Positions 13,451 through 21,249 are shown, counted from the first letter of the stretch. The stretch: DNA of 23,751 nucleotides from PALSA-555 sp035468285 (GCA_035468285.1 DATISY010000077.1:1-23751), one strand, 5' to 3'. Notes: generated by a model not told the origin, from the letters alone. Numbers and translations are program-made.

Positions 13451-14848
13451 CTATGAGAGGTGGATCTGTTGCAACCCGGAAGAGCACGCGACGTACGCCG
13501 AGGATCCGATCACTGCGTTCTGCCCGATCGCCACGCCCCCACACGCGTTGTTCAGCCGACCCGCGGGCGTGTTGTGGTCGCTCCCTCCGAGCGCGCTCGT
13601 GTTCAACAGGAACGCGTTGTGCTGCTTGCCGATGACGAACAGCTGGGTTCCATTCGGTAACAAGACCGGTGCGTCGGAACCGAGGTCCAGGTCGGCGGCG
13701 TTGTCCTGTCTCCACTCGGTCGGCTGGAAGTAATCGGCTGGCGCCGTTTGCGCGCCCGAGAGGCCCGACGCGATCTTCACTACCGCGTCGCTGTAGTCCG
13801 TTGCGCTCGGAGGAGTGTTCTGCCCGTTCCCGGTTGACACGTAGACGTTGTTGGATGAGTCGAGGGCCCCGCCGGCGGTGGCCCACACCGCACCTGCGTT
13901 GCTGTTCGACGCAATCTCGAGACTGCCCGCGATGCTTCCGTCGGATTCGTTGGCCGCGACGATCCACCCGTGGTAGCTCCCACAGTCCCCTACGAGTCCA
14001 CCGAAGCCCACATAGATGTGACCGTTTGCCGCGAGCAACCCGGCGCGTTGCTGTTCAGCGGGAGTGTTCATTCCGGCGGGGTCAATCGAAACCGCGCTCA
14101 TTGTGATTGCACCGCTCGACGGGTTCACGGCGACGAGTTGATGAGCGGGCGGGTTCAGGCCGGGACTGGTTCCCGTTTGCACCTCGCCGACGGCGTAGAC
14201 GTTTCCATTGGAGCCCTGAACCGGGTTGCTGGTCATCCCGAGCGGGAAGATGTCACCGCAATTGTTGAGATTCGGGAACGTGTGAATGTGGGCGGCGGAT
14301 TCTGGAGTCCCGATGTGAACCGGTCCCCATTGGATGTGTCCGGCCTGCGGGCCGGAAAGGTTCAGACCGTAGAGCGAGTTGTTCTCGGTGGCCGCGACGA
14401 CGGTGTTGCCGACGACGAGCGGGCGTGCTTGGACGAAGCCGTCGAGCAGATCTGAGGTCCAGGACGTCTGCGATCCGGCTGGGACCGCCGGCGTGGAGAA
14501 GGCCGCAATATGGGCCCCACTCTCAACCAGGACCCAGTTCGGCACCACGGCCGGCGTGGGGAAGTGCTGGGACCCGTCCAGCGGCACGGCGTGTTGGGTG
14601 ACAACGTTGCCGGTCGCGGCGTCGAGTCCCCACAGCGATCCATTGCCCATCGACCAGACGAGATTCTCCGTGGGGTCTGCGGCGATCGGTCCGTGCGCGT
14701 GGCTGCTGGTCCAGCCGAGGCTCATCGTGCCGAACGACGGGGGAGGGGGCGGCGGGGGTGGCGGCGGGGGTGGCGGGGGTGGCTTGCAGGCGACGAGGAA
14801 CGCCCCAAGCAGGACACTGATGACGGCGACCGTGAGTCTCTTGTGCAT
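13451..14848 (-). CDS. Secreted PQQ-like beta-propeller lipoprotein with poly-Pro spacer
   Basis: A 465-residue exported protein. A signal peptide with lipobox LVAC gives lipidated Cys21. Next come Lys and fifteen consecutive prolines (codons at 14738-14782), an extended rod that would lift the domain off the membrane. Residues about 45-465 carry repeated strands of the quinoprotein/BamB-like propeller type, such as GSLWGLDAATGNVV, NSLYGLNLSG, GNVYAVGEVQTG and NNVYVSTGNG. Residues of a true PQQ site are not identifiable, so binding or scaffolding is as likely as catalysis. Cys pairs (NNCGD, GDCGSYH, NNACGG, VACSSG) may form disulfides. GGAGGA 4 nt upstream fixes the ATG at 14848. Codon use is visibly less GC-rich than its neighbours, hinting at transfer. 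Confidence 0.83.
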   Translation of the reverse strand: MHKRLTVAVISVLLGAFLVACKPPPPPPPPPPPPPPPSFGTMSLGWTSSHAHGPIAADPTENLVWSMGNGSLWGLDAATGNVVTQHAVPLDGSQHFPTPAVVPNWVLVESGAHIAAFSTPAVPAGSQTSWTSDLLDGFVQARPLVVGNTVVAATENNSLYGLNLSGPQAGHIQWGPVHIGTPESAAHIHTFPNLNNCGDIFPLGMTSNPVQGSNGNVYAVGEVQTGTSPGLNPPAHQLVAVNPSSGAITMSAVSIDPAGMNTPAEQQRAGLLAANGHIYVGFGGLVGDCGSYHGWIVAANESDGSIAGSLEIASNSNAGAVWATAGGALDSSNNVYVSTGNGQNTPPSATDYSDAVVKIASGLSGAQTAPADYFQPTEWRQDNAADLDLGSDAPVLLPNGTQLFVIGKQHNAFLLNTSALGGSDHNTPAGRLNNACGGVAIGQNAVIGSSAYVACSSGLQQIHLS

Positions 14849-14913
14849 CCCGTCCTCCGGTTGCCGTTCCGGTGGTGTCGACCGTCCTGCACCCAAACCT
14901 AAGGGGGCCGAGT

Positions 14914-14934
14914 CCCGTACGGGGTGCACGCACC
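14914..14934. promoter_or_regulatory. Two abutting palindromes in the divergent sigma/lipoprotein spacer
   Basis: CCCGTACGGG (14914-14923) is a perfect palindrome. It shares a base with GGTGC-AC-GCACC (14923-14934). Both lie between the divergent lipoprotein and sigma-factor starts, where an operator could control either gene. No regulator is known. Confidence 0.3.
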
Positions 14935-15025
14935 GGGAGAGGGGTCCCACAAGCACCTTCGTGTCCGTCGCCTGCGATGGATCATTGGTTCGCGCTACAC
15001 GAATGGATTTGTGGCACCCCGGGCG

Positions 15026-15031
15026 TATGCT
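15026..15031 (+). promoter_or_regulatory. -10-like TATGCT of a probable leaderless sigma-factor start
   Basis: TATGCT matches the -10 consensus at the key positions (TAT...T) and ends 8 nt before the sigma-factor ATG at 15040. No Shine-Dalgarno is seen between, consistent with a leaderless mRNA. Confidence 0.45.
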
Positions 15032-15039
15032 CCGCGTCT

Positions 15040-15624
15040 ATGGCCGATCAGGCCCGTTTCGCCGAACTCGCGATGCCGTACATGGATGCGCTGTACTCGG
15101 CTGCCCTGCGGATGACCCGCAACCCGTCGGACGCCGAGGATCTCGTCCAGGAGACGTATCTGCGCGCCTACCGGGGTTTCGGTGGGTTCAAGGACGGCAC
15201 GAACCTGAAGGCCTGGCTCTACAAGATCCTGACAAACACCTTCATCAACTCGTACCGTGCCAAGAAGCGCCGTCCGGAGGAGTCCGAGCTCGACGACACC
15301 GAGGACTTCTACCTGTACCGGCGCCTCGGCGGCCTCGAGGCCGCGGCAGCGGACCGGACCCCCGAGACCGAGGTCCTCGAGGCGATCCCCGAGGCGGTGG
15401 TGAAGGAGGCGCTCGAATCGCTACCCGAGCAGTTCCGGATGGCGGTCCTCCTCGCCGACGTCGAGGGCTTCTCCTACAAGGAGATCGCCGAGATCATGGG
15501 CGTGCCCATCGGGACCGTGATGAGTCGGCTGCATCGTGGAAGAAAGCAGCTCCAGGAGCGGTTGTGGAGTTTCGCGCAGGAACGCGGGCTGCTCCCCGAA
15601 CCGGCAACCGCCGGTGGGTCCTGA
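15040..15624 (+). CDS. sigR: ECF sigma factor, SigR/SigH type
   Basis: A group IV sigma factor of 194 residues, of the redox-stress SigR (Streptomyces)/SigH (Mycobacterium) type. Region 2 spans about 13-76 with DAEDLVQETYLRAYRGF and the strongly conserved GTNLKAWLYKILTNTFINSYR, diagnostic of this subgroup. A variable linker (77-120) leads to region 4 at about 123-175 with the helix-turn-helix SYKEIAEIMGVPIGTVMSRLHRGR. The next gene encodes a ZAS anti-sigma, as expected for this group. By family knowledge it would drive thiol-oxidation genes (thioredoxin, proteases, mycothiol genes), but none of those targets is proven here. The ATG at 15040 fits a leaderless start; longer frames upstream lack family similarity. 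Confidence 0.92.
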   Translation: MADQARFAELAMPYMDALYSAALRMTRNPSDAEDLVQETYLRAYRGFGGFKDGTNLKAWLYKILTNTFINSYRAKKRRPEESELDDTEDFYLYRRLGGLEAAAADRTPETEVLEAIPEAVVKEALESLPEQFRMAVLLADVEGFSYKEIAEIMGVPIGTVMSRLHRGRKQLQERLWSFAQERGLLPEPATAGGS

Positions 15625-15670
15625 CCCGGACCCGGGACGGCACCGGGGGAAGTTGAGGACCGGCACGAGG

Positions 15671-15925
15671 ATGGATTGCGAACAGGCGTTCCATCGGATG
15701 TATCACTACCTGGACGGCGAGCTGACCGTCTGGCGACGGTGGGTGATCACCCGACACCTCGACCGTTGCCCGCCGTGCGCGCAGGGCTTCGATTTCGAGG
15801 TTGAACTGCGCCAAGTCATCGCATCTCGCTGTCGGGACACCGTCCCACCGGAGCTGAAGCGTCGGGTCGCCGATGCGCTCGGCCTCTCCGAGGAGGATCA
15901 GCGCCGGGTCGAAGGGCAGCGGTGA
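15671..15925 (+). CDS. rsrA: Zinc-binding anti-sigma factor (RsrA-like)
   Basis: An 84-residue anti-sigma factor of the ZAS group. The signature HxxxCxxC is at His29/Cys33/Cys36 (RHLDRCPPC), with a further Cys at position 3 (MDCEQ) that in RsrA-type proteins is also a zinc or redox ligand. In this family zinc binding holds the sigma factor inactive, and disulfide formation releases it under thiol oxidation. The C-terminal half is helical and charged. It lies 46 nt after the sigma gene on the same strand, the standard sigR-rsrA pairing. GAGG directly before the ATG is too close to be ideal, but GAGGA about 11 nt upstream may serve. Confidence 0.88.
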   Translation: MDCEQAFHRMYHYLDGELTVWRRWVITRHLDRCPPCAQGFDFEVELRQVIASRCRDTVPPELKRRVADALGLSEEDQRRVEGQR

Positions 15926-15934
15926 CCCGGCCCG

Positions 15935-15940
15935 TATGAT
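15935..15940 (+). promoter_or_regulatory. -10 box TATGAT of a probable leaderless start
   Basis: TATGAT (5 of 6 to consensus) ends 7 nt before a GTG at 15948. It covers two possible earlier ATGs (15936, 15939), as at the methyltransferase gene. It may provide an internal promoter for the zincin-tilS-hpt-ftsH-fol run. Confidence 0.5.
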
Positions 15941-15947
15941 GGCGGGT

Positions 15948-16166
15948 GTGCAGACGGTTCGACTGGGCTGGATCACCGCGGTGGGTGTGTTCGTGTTCGC
16001 CGCGCCGGCCGGCGCGACGACGCCGATCGTCGCGGGCCACATGTGGTTCTACTGGTTGGCGCCGATCCTGACGGTGAGCGCGGCGGGCCTCGTGTTGTCG
16101 CTGTGGGGCGGATACATCAGAAAGGTGCTGTTCCCGAAGTACCGGGGCCGCAAGGTCCAGGATTGA
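15948..16166 (+). CDS. Small two-helix membrane protein
   Basis: A 72-residue protein, not recognised. The first hydrophobic segment (about 6-23, LGWITAVGVFVFAAPAGA) resembles a signal peptide or first helix. A second long segment runs from about 32 to 55 (MWFYWLAPILTVSAAGLVLSLWGGYI). The tail is basic (RKVLFPKYRGRKVQD), predicted to be cytoplasmic. The GTG at 15948 fits a TATGAT -10 box 7 nt upstream; ATGs at 15936 or 15939 would add 3-4 residues. Its TGA overlaps the TTG start of the zincin gene (TTGA), so the two are translationally coupled. The position between the anti-sigma and the zincin suggests an envelope role; nothing more can be said. Confidence 0.65.
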   Translation: MQTVRLGWITAVGVFVFAAPAGATTPIVAGHMWFYWLAPILTVSAAGLVLSLWGGYIRKVLFPKYRGRKVQD

Positions 16167-17275
16167 CTTCCGCGCCCGCCCTCGACGTGGAACGGGTCTC
16201 GGCACCCGAGCCGGTCGACTGGGCCCTTGCGCAACGAGTGGCGCGCCGCGTCGCCGGCCGCGACCCCCTCACCGACTCGTATCTCGCGGCGTCGCTGCGC
16301 GACGACTTCGCCGCCGTCACCCATCAGGCTGAAGAGCTCGTCGCCGACTACACCGGCCTGCGCGCCGACGGCCTGGCCCGCGCCGCGGTGCTGGACCGGG
16401 GCGGCTGGGTCGACGTGAACATCGCGTCGATGCGGCGCCTGCTCGGCCCGCTCACGGAACGGTTGGGGGAGCGCATGGCCCGCAGCCCCATCGCCCCGGT
16501 CGGCCGGTCCGTTGCCGCCACGGAGCTCGGGGTGCTGCTGGGTTGGTTCGCGCAACGGGTCCTCGGCCAGTACGACCTGCTCGTCCCCGACGACACCGAC
16601 GGGTCCACCGATGGTGACGCCGTCTACTACGTCGGCCCGAACGTCTTGGGCCTCGAGAAGCGGTTCGCGTTCCGACCCCAGGACTTCCGGCGATGGGTCG
16701 CGATCCACGAGGTCACCCACCGGGCCCAGTTCTGCGGCGTCCCGTGGATGCGGGGCTACTTCCTCGACCTGGTCGGTCGGGCGATGGGGATGGTCGACAC
16801 CGATCCGCGTGCGCTGATCCGCTCGCTGCTCCGCGGCGCCGAAGAGATCCGTCAGGGCCGCAACCCGCTCGACGACGGGGGTCTCGTGGCGTTGCTCGCC
16901 ACCGACGAGCACCGGGAGGTGTTGGCCCGCATCCAGGCCCTCATGTCGGTCCTCGAAGGGCACGGCAACCGGGTCATGAACGAGCTCGGCCGGGTGCACG
17001 TCGCCGGGCAGGACCGCATGGCAAGAGTGCTCAGCGCCCGGCGCCGGACCGCGGGGCTCACCGGTGCGCTGTACCGCGTGCTCGGCCTCGACGCCAAGAT
17101 GCGCCAGTACGAGATCGGGGAACGGTTCGTCGAGGCCATCGAGCAGGAGGCCGGGCCCCGCGCCCTCGACGCCGCGTGGCGAGGACCCGAGTGGCTCCCC
17201 GTGCTCGACGAGCTCACTCGTCCGACCGCGTGGCTGGCCCGCGTCGAGCGCGGGGAGCCCGCGCCCGCGCTCTGA
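16163..17275 (+). CDS. Zinc-dependent metalloprotease-like protein (DUF2342 zincin)
   Basis: A 370-residue zincin of the actinobacterial DUF2342 family, annotated in databases as zinc-dependent metalloprotease or F420-biosynthesis-associated protein. The zinc motif HEVTH is at 182-186 in WVAIHEVTHRAQF. A LEGHGNRVMN segment near 264-273 supplies the probable third ligand (Glu265 or His267). It is mainly helical with no signal peptide, so it is cytoplasmic. In mycobacteria the homologous gene likewise sits beside tilS, hpt and ftsH, which supports the assignment; its substrate is not known. The start is TTG at 16163, overlapping the previous stop; a GTG eight codons later is possible. Confidence 0.88.
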   Translation: MTSAPALDVERVSAPEPVDWALAQRVARRVAGRDPLTDSYLAASLRDDFAAVTHQAEELVADYTGLRADGLARAAVLDRGGWVDVNIASMRRLLGPLTERLGERMARSPIAPVGRSVAATELGVLLGWFAQRVLGQYDLLVPDDTDGSTDGDAVYYVGPNVLGLEKRFAFRPQDFRRWVAIHEVTHRAQFCGVPWMRGYFLDLVGRAMGMVDTDPRALIRSLLRGAEEIRQGRNPLDDGGLVALLATDEHREVLARIQALMSVLEGHGNRVMNELGRVHVAGQDRMARVLSARRRTAGLTGALYRVLGLDAKMRQYEIGERFVEAIEQEAGPRALDAAWRGPEWLPVLDELTRPTAWLARVERGEPAPAL

Positions 17276-17279
17276 GCGG

Positions 17280-18191
17280 TTGCTGCCCGCCGACCTCCGC
17301 GCCCGCCTGGTCGGCCTCGACGGGGTCGACTCGCCCGTCGTCGTGGCGTGCTCCGGCGGACCAGATTCGTTGACCCTCCTCGCGGTCAGCCAGGACCTGG
17401 CGTTGGACCCGGTCGCGGTGCACGTCGATCACGGGCTCCGCGCCGGCAGCGGCGCGGAGGCAGACGTCGTCGCCGAACACGCCGCCCGGATCGGCGCCCG
17501 GTTCGGCGCGGTGCACGCGCCCGTCACGCCGGGACCGAACCTCGAGGCCCGGGCGCGGGCCGCCCGGTACGAGGCCCTCGACCGGTCCCGCCGCACGTTC
17601 GGGGCGTCGGTGGTCCTCACCGGCCACACCGCCGATGACCAGGCGGAGACGGTGCTGTTGAACCTGCTGCGGGGCAGCGCCAGCGCGGGACTGGGCGCGA
17701 TGGCCCCGCGCCGCGGCGACGTGGTCCGCCCGCTCCTCGGGGTTCGTCGGGCCGAGACCGAGGCGGTCTGCGCCGAGCTCGGGTTCATACCGGTCAGGGA
17801 CCCGACGAACGACGACACCCGGCTGCGCCGCAACTGGATCCGGCACGACGCTCTGCCCCACCTCAGCGCCGGCGCGGACCGCGATCTCGTCCCCGTGCTC
17901 ACCCGCCAAGCCGCGCTGCTCCGCGCCGAGTCCGAGTTCCTCGACGAGCTCGCGGCCGCCGGGTGGCCCGCCGGCGCCCCACTCGCCTCGACCCTCGCGG
18001 CGCTTCCCGACGTGCTCGCGCGCCGGGCCGTCCGGAGGTGGCTGGGATCGCCGCCCCCCTCCCTGGCCGACGTCGAGCGGGTGCTCGCGGTCGCGCGTGG
18101 GGAGTGCCGTGCCACGGAGCTCGCCGGCGGTCGCCGCGTGTCCCGACACCAGGGTCGCCTCGAGGTGGCCCGCGGTACGGTCCTGCCGTGA
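17280..18191 (+). CDS. tilS: tRNA(Ile)-lysidine synthase
   Basis: An ATP-dependent ligase that adds lysine to C34 of the CAU-anticodon tRNA-Ile, making it read AUA. The 303-residue length fits the short actinobacterial form. The N-type ATP pyrophosphatase motif SGGPDS is at 25-30. HVDHGLR follows the next strand, and the TGHTADDQAETVLLNLLRG and DPTNDD...RRNWIRH segments are TilS-specific. The start is TTG at 17280, five bases after the zincin stop; no nearer ATG or GTG gives the full PP-loop domain. Its TGA overlaps the hpt GTG (GTGA). Essential in most bacteria and a stable neighbour of hpt and ftsH. Confidence 0.94.
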   Translation: MLPADLRARLVGLDGVDSPVVVACSGGPDSLTLLAVSQDLALDPVAVHVDHGLRAGSGAEADVVAEHAARIGARFGAVHAPVTPGPNLEARARAARYEALDRSRRTFGASVVLTGHTADDQAETVLLNLLRGSASAGLGAMAPRRGDVVRPLLGVRRAETEAVCAELGFIPVRDPTNDDTRLRRNWIRHDALPHLSAGADRDLVPVLTRQAALLRAESEFLDELAAAGWPAGAPLASTLAALPDVLARRAVRRWLGSPPPSLADVERVLAVARGECRATELAGGRRVSRHQGRLEVARGTVLP

Positions 18192-18754
18192 GCGGCGCCG
18201 ACCCCCCCGGGATCCGGCGCGACCCGTTCCTCGGGCGGGTGGTGGTGAGCGAGGCGGACCTGCAGGCAAGGGTCGCCGCGCTGGGCGACGAGATCACCCG
18301 CGACTACGCCGACCGGGCACCGCTGCTCGTCGGTGTCCTCAAAGGCGCATGCATGTTCATGAGCGACCTCGCGCGCGCCGTCGACCTCCCCGTCGAGTTC
18401 GACTTCATGGCCGTCTCCTCGTACGGGTCCGCGACCCGCACCAGCGGCGTCGTGCGGATCATCAAGGACCTCGACCTGGACCTCACCGGGCGCGACGTCG
18501 TGATCGTCGAGGACATCGTGGACTCCGGTCTGACGTTGCAGTACCTCCGCAAGAACCTCGCCGCCCGCGGACCGAGCTCCCTCGAGGTGTGCGCGCTCCT
18601 CCTCAAAGAGGGACTCCAGAAGGTGGACCTGAACCTCCGTTATGTCGGGTTTCAGATCCCGCCCGCGTTCGTCGTCGGGTACGGCCTCGACGTCGCCGAG
18701 CGGTACCGCAACGTCCCCCAAGTCCATGAATATCTCGGCCCGGATCCCACGTAA
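18188..18754 (+). CDS. hpt: Hypoxanthine phosphoribosyltransferase
   Basis: A purine-salvage enzyme joining hypoxanthine or guanine to PRPP to give IMP or GMP; 188 residues, typical size. The PRPP loop VVIVEDIVDSGLT is at 104-116. An LLVGVLKGACMFMSDL stretch precedes the flexible-loop segment SSYGSATRTSG (77-87). The base-contact region near the C-terminus contains VGYGLDVAERYRN. Start GTG 18188 overlaps the tilS stop by 4 bp. The TAA stop is in the same frame as the following ftsH, only 12 bases before its probable CTG start. Confidence 0.94.
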   Translation: MSGADPPGIRRDPFLGRVVVSEADLQARVAALGDEITRDYADRAPLLVGVLKGACMFMSDLARAVDLPVEFDFMAVSSYGSATRTSGVVRIIKDLDLDLTGRDVVIVEDIVDSGLTLQYLRKNLAARGPSSLEVCALLLKEGLQKVDLNLRYVGFQIPPAFVVGYGLDVAERYRNVPQVHEYLGPDPT

Positions 18755-18757
18755 CCT
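18752..18757 (+). promoter_or_regulatory. Weak -10-like TAACCT before the ftsH CTG start
   Basis: TAACCT overlaps the hpt stop and ends 9 nt before the CTG at 18767. This is slightly longer than the 6-8 nt seen at other leaderless candidates. A weak GGGCGG also lies between, so either mode of initiation is possible. Confidence 0.22.
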
Positions 18758-18766
18758 GGGCGGACT

Positions 18767-20650
18767 CTGAGCAAGCTTCGCCGCCCCCTCCTGGCGTCTC
18801 TCGTCGTCGTCGCCGTCGTCGCGGGGTTCGCCGCGTTCCACTTCCTGAGCGCGGGGACGTCGCGCCACGACCTGTCCCTCACCCAGTTCCGCGACCAGCT
18901 GGCCCACGGACACGTGCGCCAGGCGACCCTGCTCGACAAGGACCACGTCATCCAGGGGACCCTGGCCAACGGGACCGCGTACTCGGTCCGGTTCCCGTCC
19001 GGGTACACCGACACCGTCACCAAGGAGATCATCGCGGCCCACGTCGGCGGGTTCCGCGTCGACGGCCAGCAGACCAACGCCTGGGTCAGTGCGCTCCTCA
19101 CGATCTTGCCGTTCGTGCTCATCCTCGGTGTCGTCCTGTTCTTGCTCCGTCAGGTGCAAGGCGGCCGGGGGCTCAGCAGCTTCGGGCGATCACGGGCCAA
19201 GCCCCTCGCCAAGGACCAGCCGTCCGTCACGTTCTCCGACGTCGCCGGCCTCGACGAAGCGGTCGAGGAGCTACGCGAGATCGAGGAGTTCCTCGAGGAC
19301 CCAGCCCGGTTCCGCGAGATGGGCGCCAAGATCCCCAAGGGCGTCCTGCTCTACGGGCCCCCCGGCACCGGCAAGACACTCCTCGCGCGCGCCGTCGCCG
19401 GCGCCGCCGGTGTCCCCTTCTTCTCGATCAGCGGTTCCGACTTCGTCGAGATGTTCGTCGGTGTCGGTGCGTCGCGAGTCCGGGACCTCTTCGAGCAGGC
19501 CAAAGCGGCCGCACCCGCGATCGTGTTCGTCGACGAGATCGACGCCGTCGGCCGCCACCGTGGGGCCGGCGTCGGCGGGGGCCATGACGAACGCGAGCAG
19601 ACACTGAACCAGCTCCTCGTCGAGATGGACGGCTTCGACCAGCGCAGCGGCGTCATCCTGCTGGCGTCGACGAACCGGCCCGACATCCTCGACCCCGCGC
19701 TGCTCCGCCCCGGCCGCTTCGACCGCCAGATCGTCGTCGACCGTCCCGACCTCGCCGGCCGCAACGCGATCCTCGCGGTCCACGCCCACGAGAAGCCGCT
19801 CGCGCCTGGCGTCGACCTCGGGTTGATCGCCCGCCGCACCCCCGGGTTCACCGGCGCCGACCTCGCCAACCTGCTCAACGAAGCCGCGCTGCTCTCGGCA
19901 CGTCACGGCCTCAAGCTCATCGGCCTGCCCCAGCTGGAAGAAGCCACCGAGCGGGTGATGGCCGGCCCCGAGCGGCGCAGCCGCGTCCTCTCCGACCGGG
20001 AGCGAACGATCATCGCCTACCACGAAGGCGGCCATGCGCTCGTCGCGCACGCGCTGCCGAACACCGACCCGGTGCACAAGGTGTCGATCATCCCCCGCGG
20101 CCGCGCGCTCGGGTACACACTCACCTTGCCGACCGAGGACAAGTTCCTCGTCACGCGCGACGAGCTCACGGACGAGCTGGCGATGCTGCTCGGGGGTCGC
20201 AGCGCCGAAGAGCTCGTCTTCGAGGACCCCACGACGGGCGCGCAGAACGACATCGACCGGGCAACGACCATCGCCCGCCAGATGATCACCGAGTTCGGCA
20301 TGAGCGACGAGCTCGGGCCGCTCCGCCTCGGGCAAGCCCAAGGTGAGGTGTTCCTCGGCCGGGACTTCGCCAGCACCCCCGACTACTCCGACGACGTCGC
20401 CGCCCGCATCGACGCCGAGGTACACCGCCTCGTCGAGCACGCCCACGACATCGCCCGCGAGATCATCCAGATCAACCGTGCCGTCCTCGACCGCCTCGCC
20501 GCCGAGCTCGTCGAGCGGGAAACCTGCGACGTGGAACGCGTCACGGAGCTCTTCTCCTCCGTCGAGCCGTTCACCGGGTCCGGCCTCGGGCGGGCCAGCG
20601 CGGTCGCGGCGTCCGACACCCCACCCCCCAAGCGGAGGGCGACACGATGA
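18767..20650 (+). CDS. ftsH: ATP-dependent zinc metalloprotease FtsH, CTG start
   Basis: A membrane AAA+ protease of 627 residues that degrades misfolded membrane and short-lived regulatory proteins. Membrane helix 1 is at about 7-28, an outside domain of about 75 residues follows, and helix 2 is at about 106-127. The AAA domain has Walker A GPPGTGKT at 197-204, Walker B IVFVDEID at 252-259, the pore FVEMFVGVG stretch and the second region of homology (STNRPDILDPALLRPGRFDR). The zinc motif HEGGH is at 419-423, where most family members have HEAGH. From the hpt stop onward there is no ATG, GTG or TTG until a GTG at 18914, which would delete helix 1. CTG 18767 (then SKLRRPLLASL) is therefore the only sensible start. 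The 3' end overlaps folE as ATGA. Confidence 0.93.
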   Translation: MSKLRRPLLASLVVVAVVAGFAAFHFLSAGTSRHDLSLTQFRDQLAHGHVRQATLLDKDHVIQGTLANGTAYSVRFPSGYTDTVTKEIIAAHVGGFRVDGQQTNAWVSALLTILPFVLILGVVLFLLRQVQGGRGLSSFGRSRAKPLAKDQPSVTFSDVAGLDEAVEELREIEEFLEDPARFREMGAKIPKGVLLYGPPGTGKTLLARAVAGAAGVPFFSISGSDFVEMFVGVGASRVRDLFEQAKAAAPAIVFVDEIDAVGRHRGAGVGGGHDEREQTLNQLLVEMDGFDQRSGVILLASTNRPDILDPALLRPGRFDRQIVVDRPDLAGRNAILAVHAHEKPLAPGVDLGLIARRTPGFTGADLANLLNEAALLSARHGLKLIGLPQLEEATERVMAGPERRSRVLSDRERTIIAYHEGGHALVAHALPNTDPVHKVSIIPRGRALGYTLTLPTEDKFLVTRDELTDELAMLLGGRSAEELVFEDPTTGAQNDIDRATTIARQMITEFGMSDELGPLRLGQAQGEVFLGRDFASTPDYSDDVAARIDAEVHRLVEHAHDIAREIIQINRAVLDRLAAELVERETCDVERVTELFSSVEPFTGSGLGRASAVAASDTPPPKRRATR

Positions 20651-21249
20651 CCGACCCCGAGCACGGCTCCGGCGTCGACATCGGCCGCATCCAGAAAGCG
20701 GTCCGCGAGATCCTCGAAGCGGTCGGCGAGGACCCCGACCGAGACGGCCTCCAACGCACCCCCGAGCGGGTGGCGCGCATGTACGCGGAGATCTTCCGGG
20801 GGCTCGGCGAGGACCCGGCCCAGCACCTCGCGGTCACGTTCGAGGCCGACCACGACGAGATGGTCCTCGTCCGCGACATCCCGCTCTACGGGATCTGCGA
20901 ACACCACCTCGTCCCGTTCGCCGGGCGCGCCCACGTGGCGTACATCCCCGGCCCCGACGGGCGGATCACCGGCCTGTCCAAGATCGCCCGGCTCGTGGAG
21001 GGCTACGCCCGCCGACCCCAAGTCCAAGAGCGGCTCACCACCCAGATCGCCGACGCGCTCGTCCACGTCCTCAAACCCGACGGCGTGCTCGTCATGATGG
21101 AAGCCGAGCATCTGTGCATGTCGATGCGGGGCGTCAAGAAGCCGGGCGCGCTGACCGTCACCTCGGCCGTCCGGGGACTGTTCAAGACCAACGCCGCGAC
21201 CCGCTCGGAAGCCATGAGCCTGATCACGGCGCCCGGCACCCGCTTCTGA
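20647..21249 (+). CDS. folE: GTP cyclohydrolase I
   Basis: First enzyme of folate synthesis, converting GTP to 7,8-dihydroneopterin triphosphate; 200 residues. The zinc ligands are Cys84 and His87 (CEHHLVPF) and Cys157 (EHLCMSMRG). RTPERVARMYAEIF near 37-50, GLSKIARLVEGYARRPQVQERLT and the closing GVKKPGALTVTSAVRGLF segment are all family hallmarks. It is a type I (zinc, canonical) enzyme. The ATG overlaps the ftsH stop by 4 bp, which ties folate synthesis to ftsH in one transcript. A 52-bp gap follows before folP. Confidence 0.97.
   Translation: MTDPEHGSGVDIGRIQKAVREILEAVGEDPDRDGLQRTPERVARMYAEIFRGLGEDPAQHLAVTFEADHDEMVLVRDIPLYGICEHHLVPFAGRAHVAYIPGPDGRITGLSKIARLVEGYARRPQVQERLTTQIADALVHVLKPDGVLVMMEAEHLCMSMRGVKKPGALTVTSAVRGLFKTNAATRSEAMSLITAPGTRF

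Noticed and set aside
15000..15027. SigR-type autoregulated promoter (GGAAT-N18-GTT) before the sigma gene
   Set aside because: The best match is CGAAT with 20 nt to GTA, imperfect at both boxes and in spacing; a plain TATGCT box fits better.
17429..19159. 576-residue minus-strand open frame across tilS, hpt and the start of ftsH
   Set aside because: Long antisense frames are expected in high-GC DNA; three recognised genes occupy the other strand with overlapping starts and stops.
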